64,000 bases of DNA from Selaginella tamariscina (GCA_003024785.1 PUQB01000002.1:419001-483000); one strand, 5' to 3'; shown: positions 33,529 to 45,656, counted from the stretch's first letter. Made by a program: numbers and translations. Notes: generated by a model not told the origin, from the sequence alone.

Positions 33529-34041
33529 TGTACCTGTGTGTATGTATCTTAGATATACATCTATATAAGCCAGAAGCAACGTATCGTACGAGCACACTGA
33601 AGAACTAATTGCTGAAAGATTTAAGAATCAAATGGAACCTGAAAAGCTATCCATTGTATCTCCCGCGGAGAAAATAACCATAAGACCGCTTATCGTCTTT
33701 AATGCCCTTGAATCTTTAATATATATCATAATATAATAAAAATATACAAACAATATGTATATGTGTGTGTATACAGGCATATATACATATATCAATACAG
33801 GATGACATCTATATATTAATATCTTTCGTTTATTATTTATAATTGCCAGACTTCCGTGGGGCCTTATGGGTTTCCTGTGAGAGAAAGACGATGTTAACAC
33901 ACACGCATACACACATAAGCTATACGCACAACCTGTGATACTCAACAGCTTTAAAACACATGAACGACACTCCTAACAGTTTAAATACGAACAGCTAGAG
34001 ATGGTTTACCTTATTCTTTGACTTCAATCCCCTAGCCATGG
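32748..34041. other. Intergenic DNA with microsatellites
   Basis: Between the convergent trihelix and HAD genes. Visible: CA-TA-CA run at about 33070-33127, TG runs at about 33310-33340, CA run at about 33500-33526 and TA/TG-rich stretches near 33720-33790. No gene recognised. Confidence 0.6.
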
Positions 34042-35537
34042 CTAGTGTGATAAGATCCTGCTTTTAATCTCTTCAAACGATTTCACATCTTTCTTCCAAA
34101 GCCTACAAAGCAGTATTTATAGAGAGATACATCATCCAAACATACTTATATTGTATGTACATACAAACTTACCAAGCATCTATTCCAACAGCATTGGCAC
34201 CTTGCTTGTCATTATTGGTCATCACCAACATGAACGGCATGCTTTGCTTGTACACCAAGTTCATCTATAGCACAAGAATACCGGTTGACTTCATCAATTT
34301 CTCAAAAGTAAGGTATGTTTGTTACCTAGTGCAACATGAAATATCTCCTTTGCAGGCTTCTCGTGCCCTACTTCAGAAGATATGACAAGCGCATCAAATC
34401 TGCACATCAACAAGAAGGATGTTACCAAACAAGTGCAGTGCACAAATAGCTGTTTCATCGTTTACACACGCAATCACACACATATATAAGCAGACCTTAC
34501 AAGTCAGATATATTCAAGTCCTTCAAAATGGGACGAAGTCGTGAATCAAAGTTGGAAACCACAGCCAGCTTCACTGCAAATACAATCATCAAAGTTATAT
34601 ATTTATATAAATGCATATGGAAATATGTATGTGCACATACTCCACACAAAACAAAGACAAAAAGTCAACAAAGACTTGCCTCCTTCAGCTCGAAGTTCTG
34701 CCAAAGTTTGGTGCGCACCATCGACAACTTTCCATGCATCGGCTCTGGCAAAATGCTAAAAAAGAAAGTGAAGAACATGCTATATAAGACACAATAACAC
34801 TGTATATATATCATATCTACAGTAATAAATACATATATAGATACGTATATTGATATACATACATACATACTGCATAGTAGCGTTTCTTTCAGACAGCACA
34901 AAGACAAAAGGCTTACTCTATATAACTCTTCGAAGTAATCATCATTGTCACAACCTGTTGCAGTTGCAACAGCATACTTCCAGAATCTGCGACCATCTCC
35001 CTGCGAGCTATAACAACTTATTTAACTTGGCATTTGAAATAACACACACACACATATTCAATGACATCCGCGGACAGAATATCCGTGTTTTGGACAGAAT
35101 ATGCTTTTTGACATTATGTAAAACACAGACATGTATATAGAACTTACATCGTAACGTAGCCTCTCTGGCCAAGGCTCTGAGAATGCCTTCTTAAAGCCCT
35201 TCTTAATTGCATCAGCATCGGATTGAATTCCTTTAAGGAAGCATTTAAGGAAAGTTCAGAAGAGAAATGCACAAATCTCACCGTATTTATCTCCATAAGA
35301 TGCATACACCTGCGGAACAGGCTGAGAAGTCTCAAGCAGAGTCCCACCAACATCCAAAAGCAATGCATCGTAGAAGCGCGATGAAGAACTACTCGCTGGA
35401 ATATCTAAGAATCAAATTCAACAAATAGAACGACATCATGCAACATAACCTGAACAGCGGATCCGCTGTGTATGCACCGGCCACAAGGATTTCCTTCCGC
35501 AAAGCGCCTTCAAGGGATCTATCCGCACCATTGTCAT
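34042..35537 (-). CDS. HAD-superfamily hydrolase, HDHD3-like
   Basis: A spliced minus-strand gene of about nine exons. From the start at 35537 come MTMVRIDPLKALCGRKSLWP, ALLLDVGGTLLETSQPVPQV (motif I, DxGGT), IKKGFKKAFSEPWPERLRYD, GDGRRFWKYAVATATGCDND, ADAWKVVDGAHQTLAELRAE, VKLAVVSNFDSRLRPILKDL (motif II, SNFD), FDALVISSEVGHEKP (motif III region), HAVHVGDD (motif IV), QGANAVGIDAW and KDVKSFEEIKSRILSH (stop 34042-34044). This matches plant HDHD3-like phosphatases of unknown substrate. The intron after AELRAEG uses a GC-AG donor (AG|GCAAGT). In the motif IV exon the frame slips by one base right after HVGDD (near 34205). It shares a 57-bp promoter gap with the gene at 35594. Confidence 0.8.
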
Positions 35538-35593
35538 CTGCCCTAATTTTTAAACCCTAAACCCTGGACATTTTAGGTTTAGGGTGCTTGGGA
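35538..35593. promoter_or_regulatory. Bidirectional promoter with telo-boxes
   Basis: Only 57 bp separate two start codons facing away from each other. The gap holds AAACCCTAAACCCT (35552-35565) and the reverse-oriented TTAGGTTTAGGG (about 35573-35584). Telo-boxes are common in plant promoters of translation and cell-growth genes. Confidence 0.6.
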
Positions 35594-35947
35594 ATGACGG
35601 CCCCTGCGCCTTCGAATCTTGCCAAGTTTCTGAAGCCTTACGTGCTCAAGGTACAGGTGATGAGCAGACAGATGACGGCACATGTGATTCATCGCATTAC
35701 TACGAGGACGGTAGCAATGTGCGATTCCAGAGAGGCCCAATTGCGCGAGGAGCTGTGTAAGCTTGAGGCTGTGGACAAGGCAGCTAGAGTTGGGGAGATT
35801 CTAGCACTCAGGCTCAAGATTAAAGAGGTAAAACAGGTAGTTTTCCATATGGAGGAAGAAATTAGAAAGCTCGAAGAGGAGCACAAACAAAGAATGCTTA
35901 AAGCGTTCACACACAAGTTAATTGAAGGAGGGGTGGAATTTGTGTGA
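35594..35947 (+). CDS. Small coiled-coil protein, unrecognised
   Basis: An intact single-exon frame of 117 residues starting MTAPAPSNLAKFLKPYVLKV. The second half is a long charged helix (EAQLREELCKLEAVDKAARV, then IKEVKQVVFHMEEEIRKLEE), likely a coiled coil, ending THKLIEGGVEFV. I do not recognise the family. The compact start next to a telo-box promoter and the even base composition support a real gene. It is head to head with the HAD gene. Confidence 0.6.
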   Translation: MTAPAPSNLAKFLKPYVLKVQVMSRQMTAHVIHRITTRTVAMCDSREAQLREELCKLEAVDKAARVGEILALRLKIKEVKQVVFHMEEEIRKLEEEHKQRMLKAFTHKLIEGGVEFV

Positions 35948-36299
35948 GAGTTTTAGCAGTTTGTTTATCAAACAATTGAGTTTATCTAGCAGTCAGGTTA
36001 TTCGGGAAAGTTTTCTCTTTTGTATTTGGAGACTCTTGCTGCCTGCCCTTCATGTCTATATCATGTGGTAATAACAACAATTTCTCTTACTAAGCTTTTC
36101 ATGGACTCAAATTTCTTCTAACACCTGCTTGAGTGCTACAGGGTGTTTGTATACGAGAACACAGAAGTTTATGGTAAGTATACTTTTCAACCCTCTCTTA
36201 TTTTACAGTTGAAGCCGGATAGATGTGTGTGTGTGTCTGTGTCTGTGTGTGTAACTCTGATATTTTTAACTTACCTTTCTTACGAGGTGTTGAAGATGG

Positions 36300-37480
36300 T
36301 CATTACTTTCTGAGCCATCTTCAACAAGTAAAACAGATTGACTTCCTCTACTTTCTGGCCATTCTTCAATGGATTCAGGACGAAGAGTAGAAAGACTACT
36401 TAACTCGGACTGGGAGCTTGACGTAGTTGATGAGATTCCTCTGAACTATCATTATCCGATTCACTATCATCACTGGAGCTTCTCTCAGATTCAGGTAAGC
36501 TTTCCTTGTTCTTCACTGAGCTCTTTACAGACGTGATCGGGGTTGTAACCATGGTAGAAATCATTGTACCTGAAGACGTAACCGTGGTGGTGATGAGTGT
36601 ACCTGACGAATCGGACTACTAGGCCGACTACTGGAAGAAGTCTCAGACTTATCCTTCTTCTGAGTTTTCACTGGAGCATTTGCAGTTTGAGCCCGGTTCA
36701 AGTTTGGACAATCTGGCTTGGGAGTACAGCCTCTTCTTGGGTTGTTTATCCTCGAGAGTGGTAAGTGAAATACAGGTCGAGTCGCAGGTGCAGTAGCTGG
36801 TCTCTTCAGTAAGAAGTTCCTCTTCTTCTCGGCAAGAGTTTCTGCAAGACGATCTGGACTCATGTTCTGTGGTGAGAGCTTGAATGGGGCACTACAGGTC
36901 TAGCAGGCCAGGAAGCAACCGGGGGTGACTTCAGACGGGTATCTTCTTCATGTGTTTCTGTGGTTTCTGAGGTTTCTTTTTGTCAGGAACTTTTGTGGGC
37001 TTTTGTGGAAGAACCTCTCGATGGGGCCTGTATCATTGAAAACCCTCCTCTTGTTGCACGCTCTGGATGAGTAGCATTTGCAGACTTGCATCTCCTGTTC
37101 AATAGAGTTTTAGAACCAAAGAAGCTCTGAGGCTGCTGGTATTCTTCTGTCCGACGCTGCTCACGTTTCTTGTGAAGGAAGTCGGATACCATTGATCGGG
37201 AGGTCGGTCTCTCCCGAGGAAGTGGAGGCCTTTTATGGTGGATGAGGTTGGAGACGAGACATTCCTGCAGGGGACGCTCACGGTGTATTGTGGGTCTCTT
37301 TCGGGTACATATCCGACGGGACATCCATACATGAAAGGCTCACGCTGTGTGTAGTTTCTGTCCGGTGGGAGGACCCGTCGTCTTGCCGGCCTGTGGATAT
37401 TGCCATCTTCCAGCATTTTTCTTGATTCCAACATTTCCAAGGGTTGCACACTAACTGGAATCGGTTCAACTGACAGCACA
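36300..37480 (-). CDS. Basic, disordered protein, frame disrupted, unrecognised
   Basis: Minus-strand frames chain together from 37479: VEPIPVSVQPLEMLESRKML, RPARRRVLPPDRNYTQREPF, then in a second frame RERPTSRSMVSDFLHKKREQ and LLNRRCKSANATHPERATRG, then in a third stretch RLAETLAEKKRNFLLKRPAT and INNPRRGCTPKPDC. It ends in acidic Ser-rich sequence (SERSSSDDSESDNDSSEESH, about 36425-36490). Arg/Lys/Pro/Ser-rich, low in hydrophobic residues, no known domain. At least two frame changes are needed, so it is either a decayed gene, a gene with introns I could not place, or one with sequence errors. A TG run lies near 36221-36250. Confidence 0.35.
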
Positions 37481-38341
37481 CGGTATGTTTTTCCTTCCTT
37501 GTCCCCTGCTAACCGGCATTAAGTATATAGTTACTCGGTTCCCTTGTAACTGACAGTATAACCAACTATTGAGTCTATCCTGTTTGTAGCTGGCATAGAC
37601 GGATAGAAAATTGTACGCATGTGTTATACACTCTTAACTCATGTGATAGTGTTACTAATGTTTTGTCATTTTCATATTTGATTCGTTTCTTGCATATCTT
37701 GATATACAGATATCACGTACTAGCACGTACATTTCATTTAAATTATACCTTATTATATGTCAAGGTTAACTCCCGTTTACGTCATGCAGCGGCCCCTAGA
37801 ATCTACTAATCATAGTTTAAAACTTTGGCATCTTGTATAACATGTTAGGATACAACTGTGGCTTTGATTTTGTTAAATTGTATAGTAAGTTCTGATTGGC
37901 TGGAATAAATAATAAATATAAAAATACATGTTAACATTAGAATGTTACATAAATATTCACTGAGAAAACTACTGTACTGACTGTAGGTATTTTTTAGTTT
38001 CATAACTTTCATGAACAGTATCCACAGAATATGATTCGAATATTCGGCCGTACTGCTTTGAATGCATGTAGCTGGAGACGGGTCAATTTGAAGCCATTAA
38101 ACATCACCTCAGCGGCAGTAAATGCAAAAACAAAAAATTGTGCTTTGCTGGTTTGCACCTGCCGTCCGATTCTCTGCCACGTCACGAATCTCATTCCCGC
38201 CTCCATCGCACGTTAATCTAAACATCGGATGCCCCTCTCTTAAACCCCTTAAACCCCCTTAAACCCCGACCACACACCCACATTTTGTCTCTTTTAATGA
38301 ATACAAATATGAATGCGTTCTTGAGGTAGGGACTTCCTGAT
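37481..38341. other. Spacer upstream of the BOR-like gene
   Basis: AT-rich. Near 38238-38270 are several TTAAACCCC words, a telo-box-like cluster about 75-105 bp before the start of the transporter gene. Confidence 0.5.
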
Positions 38342-39225
38342 ATGAACACTGCAACAGAGATAGAGAGCTCAGAGGACACCAAGGTTTTCTACCACACCTT
38401 GCCAAATCCAAATGCGAACAGACAGAAGATCGATGTGAAGTGCTCCAGGAACACCGATCTCCAGTGCGGAAGCCGCGGAAGAGAGCTCATCAAGATGATC
38501 CGTTCGGACAGTGACAATCATCCGGTTCAAGAACAGCGTTCTTCCCCAATCTGGAAGAGGATGAAGAACATTGTATTTGCGTACTTGGAGCAATGGAGTG
38601 TCACAGGAATCCAGTTTAGGATTGTATTCGCTTCGCATTTGGTACTCTGGACTGCACTTCTGCCAGGTATTGCAATCGGGGTGTGGCTAGAACAGCAAAC
38701 AAAGAGTGAGATCGGCATTACAGAGGTGCTCATATCCGGCTCCTTATCCGGGCTTGTATTCGGACTGTTTGGCTCGCAGCCGATCATGATACTCGGAGTC
38801 AGCATACCGTCTGCGGTATTCATTGCAGGGATGTCGGATACCGCCAGGCGGCTTTCGATCGATTTCTTCCCGTGGTTTGCGTGGATAGGGTTATGGTGCT
38901 CGGTGCTTCTTCTGTTTCTGGCTGCAAGCGGTGCTTGTCGGCTTACAGAACATCTGACATTCTTCAGCTGGGAGGTTCTGAGATTGTTTGTGGGGATTTG
39001 CTTGGTGTGGATTGGATTGTCGGAGATTGTGAGGTTTTTCAACTGGTCTTCTCTGGAGGCTTCATTGCTCTCTTTGTGGCTTGCTACTTGTACTATTGTT
39101 CTTGCTGTTGCTTTGAGCGGTGCACAGGCATGGCGCTGCCTCAATCGCCATGCCAGGGACCTCATTCATAACTACGCTCCTGCATTAACGTTTCTTCTCT
39201 TCACAGGTATGCGTACACACTCATG

Positions 39226-39287
<62 letters not shown>

Positions 39288-40688
39288 ATATTATATAGAC
39301 ACACACACACACACACAGACACACCTCTTTTGAGCATGTCTCTCTACCACCCGATTCATTACAAAAGAACAATTGTAACTACCTCAAGCATAAAGGCTAG
39401 AATATTTTTATGCAAGAATGTTGTAGAGAGGGAGAGAGAGAGAGTTGATGTTGGCATCTTTAATTACAAAGCTAAACATTGAAGTAGATAACATCCACTT
39501 TATACATAAAGTCATAAAGAGACAATATTAAACTTTCTGATGTGTGTGTGTTTACATGTGTGTGTACATATGTCTGTATTCGGATTTTTGTAGTGTTGCC
39601 ACTGCTTCCTAAGTTCAACATATACAATTTGAGAGAGTCAACATGCCGGAGTTTCTCTATCGAACCAACAACGTAACAAAGCTGGGGACTATGGTCAGCC
39701 TGAAGAGCGTCCCAATGTGGGCAATACTTCTAGCCTTCATTCCAGGAGCTTTTCTTGCTTCCATGATCTTCGTCGACCACTGTACTGCATCCGTTGTCTT
39801 AAAGGTAAACATTATAAAAGATGTCTTGTTATTCATTGTTTTGTTAATATATATACCTTGTGTTTGTAGTATGCTAATGGGATAACACTCCCGGAGAAAA
39901 CACCAAGGAATTGGGATTTATTTCTGATAGCAGTTCTAACATGCTGCTCTAGTCTTTTTGGTATGCCCTTCTGTTACGGTCTTTCTACGCAGGTACATTT
40001 CTTAGTTGTGTGTGTGCGTGCGTGTTATATATGCATAATGTAAAGAGTTCTTTTGCGCTTGTAGTACAGAGTATTGCACACAAGCGTGCCTTGGTATTCC
40101 ACGTGGATGTCCCGTGATGAAGAGAGCCAGCAGATGAAGTGCAAGGAGACAGTTAAGTCCCAACGTGTATCTGCCATTATAGTTTCAGTGCTATGCGGGA
40201 TTCCATTCATCCCTGGAATTGAACTCCTGCTTGAGAAGATCCCACTTGGAGTTATTGCTGGGATGTTTTTGGAGGTAAACTAGTTTAAACACTATAGTAA
40301 TGTTTATATGTTTAGGTGTATTCACAGGATCCATCTTAATAGTCTATCAACACGTACATATAAACAACATTCTTCTCATGTTCTTATTCTCATGCAGATG
40401 GCATACTCTTGTTTGAGAGAACTAAAAGTGGTTAGGAGATGCAAAGTCTTCTTTACAGCCTCAAACAGCAGCAACTACTCTTCAATCTGTACGCGGAGAG
40501 TCTACTGCGGAATTCAAATAGTATGCTCACTCCTCATATTCATCACAAGCAGAACACCAGCTGCTCTTGTATTCCCACTGTTCATCCTCGTTGTGATCGC
40601 ACTCAGACACTATGTACTTGCTAAAGTGTTCACTCTTTGTGGCTTCAACATCCTGGACACACCCTTGACTCACACAAAGATAACATAG
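38342..40688 (+). CDS. BOR-type borate/anion exchanger (SLC4-like)
   Basis: Plant BOR proteins export borate at the plasma membrane and belong to the HCO3-transporter fold. Exon 1 (38342 to about 39207) has a 75-residue soluble N-terminus, then membrane segments with TALLPGIAIGVWLEQQTKSE, GLFGSQPIMILGVSIPSAVF (matching the family's 'GGQPLLILGVAEPT') and LLLFLAASGACRLTEHLTFF. Later exons: about 39594-39804 (VPMWAILLAFIPGAFLASMI, then FVDHCTAS, like 'FFDHSVAS'), 39871-39991 (LFGMPFCYGLSTQ), 40066-40273 (VSAIIVSVLCGIPFIPGIEL) and 40399-40688 (SRTPAALVFPLFILVVIALR). Near 39675 a one-base slip is needed to join SFSIEPTT to KLGTMVSLKS. Similarity to BOR is clear but distant, so substrate is uncertain. 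Intron 1 has a long CT-TA-CA microsatellite. Confidence 0.75.
39227..39318 (+). repeat. (CT)n-(CTAT)n-(TA)n-(CA)n compound microsatellite
   Basis: Lies about 20 bp after the donor site of intron 1 in the BOR-like gene. Confidence 0.95.
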
Positions 40689-40705
40689 CAGGTTCAAGAG
40701 ACAAC

Positions 40706-41593
40706 ATGGACCATCACCATCACCATCACCATCAAGCTCAACTCGAAGCTTCTAAGGTATGTAGTTTAGCTAACTATCATTCCATTGTACATATGGTATA
40801 CATATGTAAAGAGCTAATGTTATGTATTATAAATATATACAGATGAACTCGGAGCCAGCTCAAAGAGCTTTAGTTCGCAGCAAGGGGACATCTGGTCATA
40901 TTGAGATTGAGAGCAGCAGTTCACCACATTCACGAGGGAGTCCCTCTATGCTTGTCATTCCTAGTACCAGGAGGCTTAAGGAGAGATCTAGACGTCGCAA
41001 CAAACGAAAACGGCACGGTTCGGGCTCTGCTGCAAGAACTGAGGATGAGGGTCGAACCGACGATCCCGAGCAGCAGCTAAGTTATAACTCCCAGGTTAGT
41101 TTAGACGGTGAAAACAGTCAGTATAAGTTAATATACTACTTCGTATAGGCTTCTTTGAAGGATATGGAGAACATGAGCAAGGAAAGTGGCTCTGGCGTGT
41201 TTGGGCGATACAAGAGAAGGGCACTGAACATTGAGCTGCATTCCAATGTCTTATATGATCATCTTCAAACTAATGAACTTGATGAGAACATTTCTCGAAG
41301 TCCTACAGCAACTTATGACTCTCCTAGACATCGACCTTCTCCTGCAAGTTCTCAAGTCCAGCAAGAGTGTGTTAACGGAGGTTGGTCGTGTGTATGTGTG
41401 TGTTAAGATACTTCTATGTAGTAACATGTTTTCGTTTACAGGAAGTAACAACTCAAGTCACGCTTCTTCACAATCAAGACACAAGAGGAAGGCAACTTGT
41501 GCTGTCTTCAGTACCACACAGAATCCATGTTTTGTTCAAGAAGAGAGCCATTTTTCATATCAAGTTGTGCAGAACCCTGAAGAGTCCGTTTAA
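40706..41593 (+). CDS. Ser/Arg-rich protein with a seven-His stretch, or tail of the BOR-like gene
   Basis: Frames here chain through GT-AG introns. The first is 40706-40757 (MDHHHHHHHQAQLEASK). The second, about 40843-41092, begins MNSEPAQRALVRSKGTSGHI and contains TRRLKERSRRRNKRKRHG, a likely nuclear-localisation-type basic cluster. The third, about 41149-41379, contains SGVFGRYKRRALNIELHSNV. The last, about 41442-41593, ends QVVQNPEESV. It is disordered, Ser/Arg-rich and has no recognised domain. It begins 18 bp after the transporter stop, and the frame before the first ATG is open back into the transporter exon. It may therefore be the transporter's C-terminal tail reached by a one-base slip, or a separate gene. 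I cannot decide from sequence alone. Confidence 0.4.
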
Positions 41594-42109
41594 TGCTTTA
41601 TAAGGTACGTATCCACACATAACCTTGTGTGTGTGGTGTCTGTACGTGTGCATTGGTAGTCTCAGGCATAAAACAAACACACACAAGGCAGATAAGAGTG
41701 TCAAATGCACAGGATATAAAATCTATAAATGTGCGTCTCTGCAGGGATCTTAACTTGTTTCTATGATTGTACTGCAGAATACGGCACACACTCATTATTT
41801 GATCACATTGTACGGTGCAGATTTACCTCGGACTACTTGGAGAACGTCATGTCCGAGCCCAGTTTACATGTACTAGCTACTGCTTGCACGGATTCGTATG
41901 GCTCTTTCTTAAATGCCATTTCCCGTGACTGTATCACACACCTTTCGTTTCTAACTTTTTCCCTTTCTCATCTTTGAGGTGTGTGCGTGTGCGTGTGTGT
42001 AGCACACATCTTTAGCTTCTCAACGGGCTGAAGTCAATCTGAGTTTGTTTGTGAGTGCATATATACATATGTTCATCTTCTGAATTCATAACAGCTCCAT
42101 CTACTTATG

Positions 42110-42365
42110 TACGCGCACAAGAAAGAACAGGAGGAGGATGCAAGGCCTTTGCAGTTGGATTATGTATGTGTGTACATTTAATATGTATTTATGTATGTAT
42201 TTCCACTCACTATACACTTGGTAATGTACCATGCAGGATGAAGATGCTGGAATACAGCAACCTGAGCTGCCCTTTCTCTTTCTGCAGATTCCACAGATTG
42301 TACTCAACGCTCGGAATTTGATATCTGGAAACTATGAAGCTTTATCTGCAGTCCAGTGGAAGGTA
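42110..42365 (+). CDS. PQ-loop-like exons of an unresolved gene
   Basis: Two adjoining exons separated by an intron with TG/TA words. The second, about 42238-42362, reads DEDAGIQQPELPFLFLQIPQ and continues IVLNARNLISGNYEALSAVQW. The 'IPQI..N......G....LS' pattern is that of PQ-loop membrane proteins such as MPDU1 homologues (dolichol-sugar use) and lysosomal transporters. A GT donor follows (GGAAG|GTAAGT). Further exons on either side (an upstream piece at about 41745-41980 and a downstream one near 42625-42675, GGCGKQQYFGGTTVLVQ) are uncertain. The gene may be partly decayed. Confidence 0.3.
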
Positions 42366-42404
42366 AGTTTAATAGATATACACGTTCCAGTTCCTTCTCT
42401 AATG

Positions 42405-42436
<32 letters not shown>

Positions 42437-43795
42437 CCATGAAGTTTGTATGTATGTAGCACTGGCTTCTCCACATAAAGACTTTTCTCATTCACCTTAT
42501 CTAGTACGTACTTCAACCTCACCATGCAATTCTTCTCTGCATGGTCCATGGTTGAGCATCCTCAATTATGTTGATTTACTATATCATGGTAATGATTTTT
42601 ATAAACACACACACACACTCTAATATGGAGGTTGTGGGAAGCAGCAATACTTTGGAGGAACAACAGTTCTTGTACAGGTGTGTGTGTGTGTGTGGATAAG
42701 CATTAGGTGTTGTGGTGTACATTTGAGCACTATATTTGGTAGAGCATTTATCCCTCCTTTGCAAGCGGTTTTTCAACACTATGTTCGGTATGTGATTGTA
42801 TTATTTTCCTGTCGTGTATACATGCACATACATATCACTGTAGGAGCTTCTAGATTGTGGTCTATGTATACATGCATTTATGATCGTTTTCATTCAGTTT
42901 TAATTAGGATGGGCTGGATAATTCGCATCTTTCTATGCTGCCTTATCAGCCTGGACTGCTTTATGTGGGAACCCGTTGCTCAAATGGTCTGCCTGTGTGT
43001 GTTTATATGTATTTCTTTATAAGCGGCAAAACTTGGTGGATCCGGAAAAAATAAAGGGTTTATCAGCACTTACAATCTGGTAGATGTCGTTAATATGCAT
43101 GCATGGTGTGTGTGTGGATGCATGCGTGCATATGTGTGTTGTGATGAAGTGCTTTGTGTAAACATTTATATACTTACTTTGGTTATTAAAACTACAGGTT
43201 AAATTGATACATTTTAGATAATTGCAGTCAATGACTAAACTTTCTGCAAGTCCGTGAGAGCAGCATGGGGTACCTTGTTTCAAGGATGGGGACTTCTCTT
43301 TAACTCTCCCATATTATATATATATATATATATAGACTGACTGCACCTTTGACTTGAAAAAACTATAAATAAAAAATAAATAGTTTTTAATTTATTTTTG
43401 TTTCATTTTTGTTTTTTCAATTTAAGTTGTGGTCCCCAACTAGACCTCTAATCCACCAAATAAGTTCTCATTTAAATGTGTGTATATCTCTATGTAAATA
43501 TATTTCACACACACATCTGGGTAAGGCTGGTTACTGTCTTTAATGTATTGACTGATGTTAAAAGATGCTGAAACATATATCATAAGTTTTCACATTCATT
43601 TGATTACATCATAACTGGTGTGTATTCTATTTTATATTACAATTTAAACAAACAATATAAATAAAATAAATTTTTCTTGAAATATTTATTAAAATAATAA
43701 AATAATTAATTTATTTTATTTATATATTTAAAAATTAAACAAGAAAATACAAATATAAAATGATTTTTTTTTTTTTAAACATTTATTAAAATAAA
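42366..43795. other. Mostly noncoding DNA with microsatellites
   Basis: CA run at 42405-42437, short CA and TG runs near 42606-42620 and 42678-42695, and a TA run near 43315-43336. From 43350 to 43790 the sequence is very AT-rich. The first 300 bp may hold more exons of the PQ-loop-like gene. Confidence 0.5.
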
Positions 43796-45104
43796 CTAAG
43801 GTACTTTATTTTGAAAGAGTGTAACATGACTCCTGAGATGATCTTTCTCTCTCTCAGAGGTATCCAGCTGCTGTCTCAGAGACGCCTGCTTTCCCACAGA
43901 GTCCTCCACTTGTTCCTTCAACACCGCCTTCTCTTGCAATAGCACATTGTTCTCCACCTCAAAGTGAACCTGCTTCTGCACCTCAGCTTGATACTTTGTA
44001 TTCATCTCCTGAAGATCAGCCGTTGTTTCCTTAAGCTCGGCTTCCAGCTCTCTCACTCTCTTCTCCGCGAACAACACTCTTGTGTGAAGATCCCTGATCT
44101 GCAGCTCCATAGCCTTGCCTAGCGTCTGGTAAGCGTGATTCAACTGCATGGCATTCGCCTCCATGAACGCCTGTGCCTGCCCAGAAGACGACCTCCTCCG
44201 CTTCTTTTCTTGATAAACATGATCATCTTCCAAGAGCGGGTAACCATTCTGTTCACCACCACCTTCCTGTCTCGGCTCCACAAGTGCAAGCTCCAGTCCG
44301 ATACCACACTCATTCAACACCTGTGGCTGCTCCTGAACACCGTGCTCGTACATCCCGAGCTGGAACCGGATTATCTCGGTCAGGTACTGGGTATACTCAA
44401 AGGAGCACTGGGTAGTTCCTCTGACTTTCTCGCACTGCCCTTGTATACGCTGGCTCATGTACGCTGCCCAGTCCAGAGGATCTTTCGTATCCCACACGTA
44501 CTTGGCCGCATTCAGAATCTCAGACCCCACATATCCACCATTCACCTTGCAGCTGAAGCGGTCCACCAGAAACCCCACAAACTCCTTGAACCCTGGCTCG
44601 AACAGCGACTTGACACTGTACCCGTTGTGTGGCACCTGTAAAACACACACGGCATGTGTATGTGTGTGTGTTTCTCTCTTAAAAAATGACAGTACATGAG
44701 AGTTGGAATTTACCTTGACTGGTGGACCACCGTACATGGAATGGAGCTCATCTGGCGAGGGCTTTGGGGCATCCTTGACGAGCAGAGAGGAGCGTGGAAG
44801 CTTGAGAACTATATGGACCATTCTGGGATCGGTGTATGATGTGCCCACGAACAGCCCCGCTGCCGTCGTTTTATTGTAGCTGCGGAGGAATTGGCGACAG
44901 AGAGCTTCATCTCCCGCTGCAAAAATCCGTCCTGAAGAACATAGAGAGTCCCATTGTGCTGAGAAATCCCTGGGATCGCTCATCGAGTAGATGTTTCCAC
45001 ACCAGAGGCCTCAGCATCTTGAACTGAACCCTCCCTAGCCTCTGCACCAGTGCATCCTCGCCTTGTTCCAGTAGCTTCACCATATGGGGATTCTCTGGCT
45101 GCAC
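43796..45104 (-). CDS. Coiled-coil protein of unknown family, tandem paralogue A
   Basis: Exon 1 (about 44716-45104, following an AG acceptor at 45105) gives NPHMVKLLEQGEDALVQRLG, VQFKMLRPLVWKHLL, MGLSMFFRTDF, CRQFLRSYNKTTAAGLFVGT and MVHIVLKLPRSSLLVKDAPK. Exon 2 (43796-44638) gives VPHNGYSVKSLFEPGFKEFV, DRFSCKVNGGYVGSEILNAA, YMSQRIQGQCEKVRGTTQCS and EYTQYLTEIIRFQLGMYEHG. A basic KKRRRSSS cluster follows, then a C-terminal coiled coil of about 120 residues. I do not recognise the family. The KKRRRSSS signal and coil suggest a nuclear protein that oligomerises. A one-base slip at a run of five T near 44940 separates FFRTDF from AAGDEAL; the paralogue reads straight through. An upstream exon is likely. 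Confidence 0.6.
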
Positions 45105-45656
45105 AGGAAAAGCAAGATCGGACTTACAGCAATGTGATGATCAAGCCGGAAAACACATCCGCCATAGCTGTGTATGTGCGTGCTTTACATGTGTGAACAT
45201 GTGTGTGTATAATTATGGGTATGTGTGTGTATGTGTGGCACGCACGCACTTGATGAGTAAGTTAATACGTAACAGGTCATGTGCGTTTATGTGTCCCGCT
45301 GCATGCGCGTGCCAGCACGCACACACACACACCCACTACCTGTTATTATAAAATTCATGCATTCTTATCGAGATCAGGTTTTAATTACGTGTTTAGTGTT
45401 TTCTTTTAATTTAATAAATCCACTGACATTTTAATTACGTGCTTAAGAAATGTGTTTGTATGTTTTCTCCTGTCGCACACTTTAAATATAATAAATGGGT
45501 GTACACACACACGCACACGCACGCACACGCAGAGAGAGTAGAGAAATGCATAATAGCTTATTCATTTATATATTTATAAGAAAGAAAAAGAGCAAAAAAC
45601 ATAGAAGTGTGGTAAACCTAATTAAAAAGAGGAGTCTGTGGTGTTAAACATGGTTT
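45105..45656. other. Spacer between the tandem paralogues
   Basis: TG and CA short repeats throughout (for example 45190-45240, 45318-45332 and 45507-45535). Contains the promoter or first intron of paralogue A. No gene seen. Confidence 0.5.

Noticed and set aside
38031-38216. Short plus-strand frame before the BOR-like gene
   Set aside because: No conserved pattern, and it lies in the likely promoter region.
42678-43022. Cys/Ile-rich frame after the PQ-loop-like exons as its continuation
   Set aside because: Hydrophobic but with no recognisable PQ-loop pattern. It starts in a TG run.
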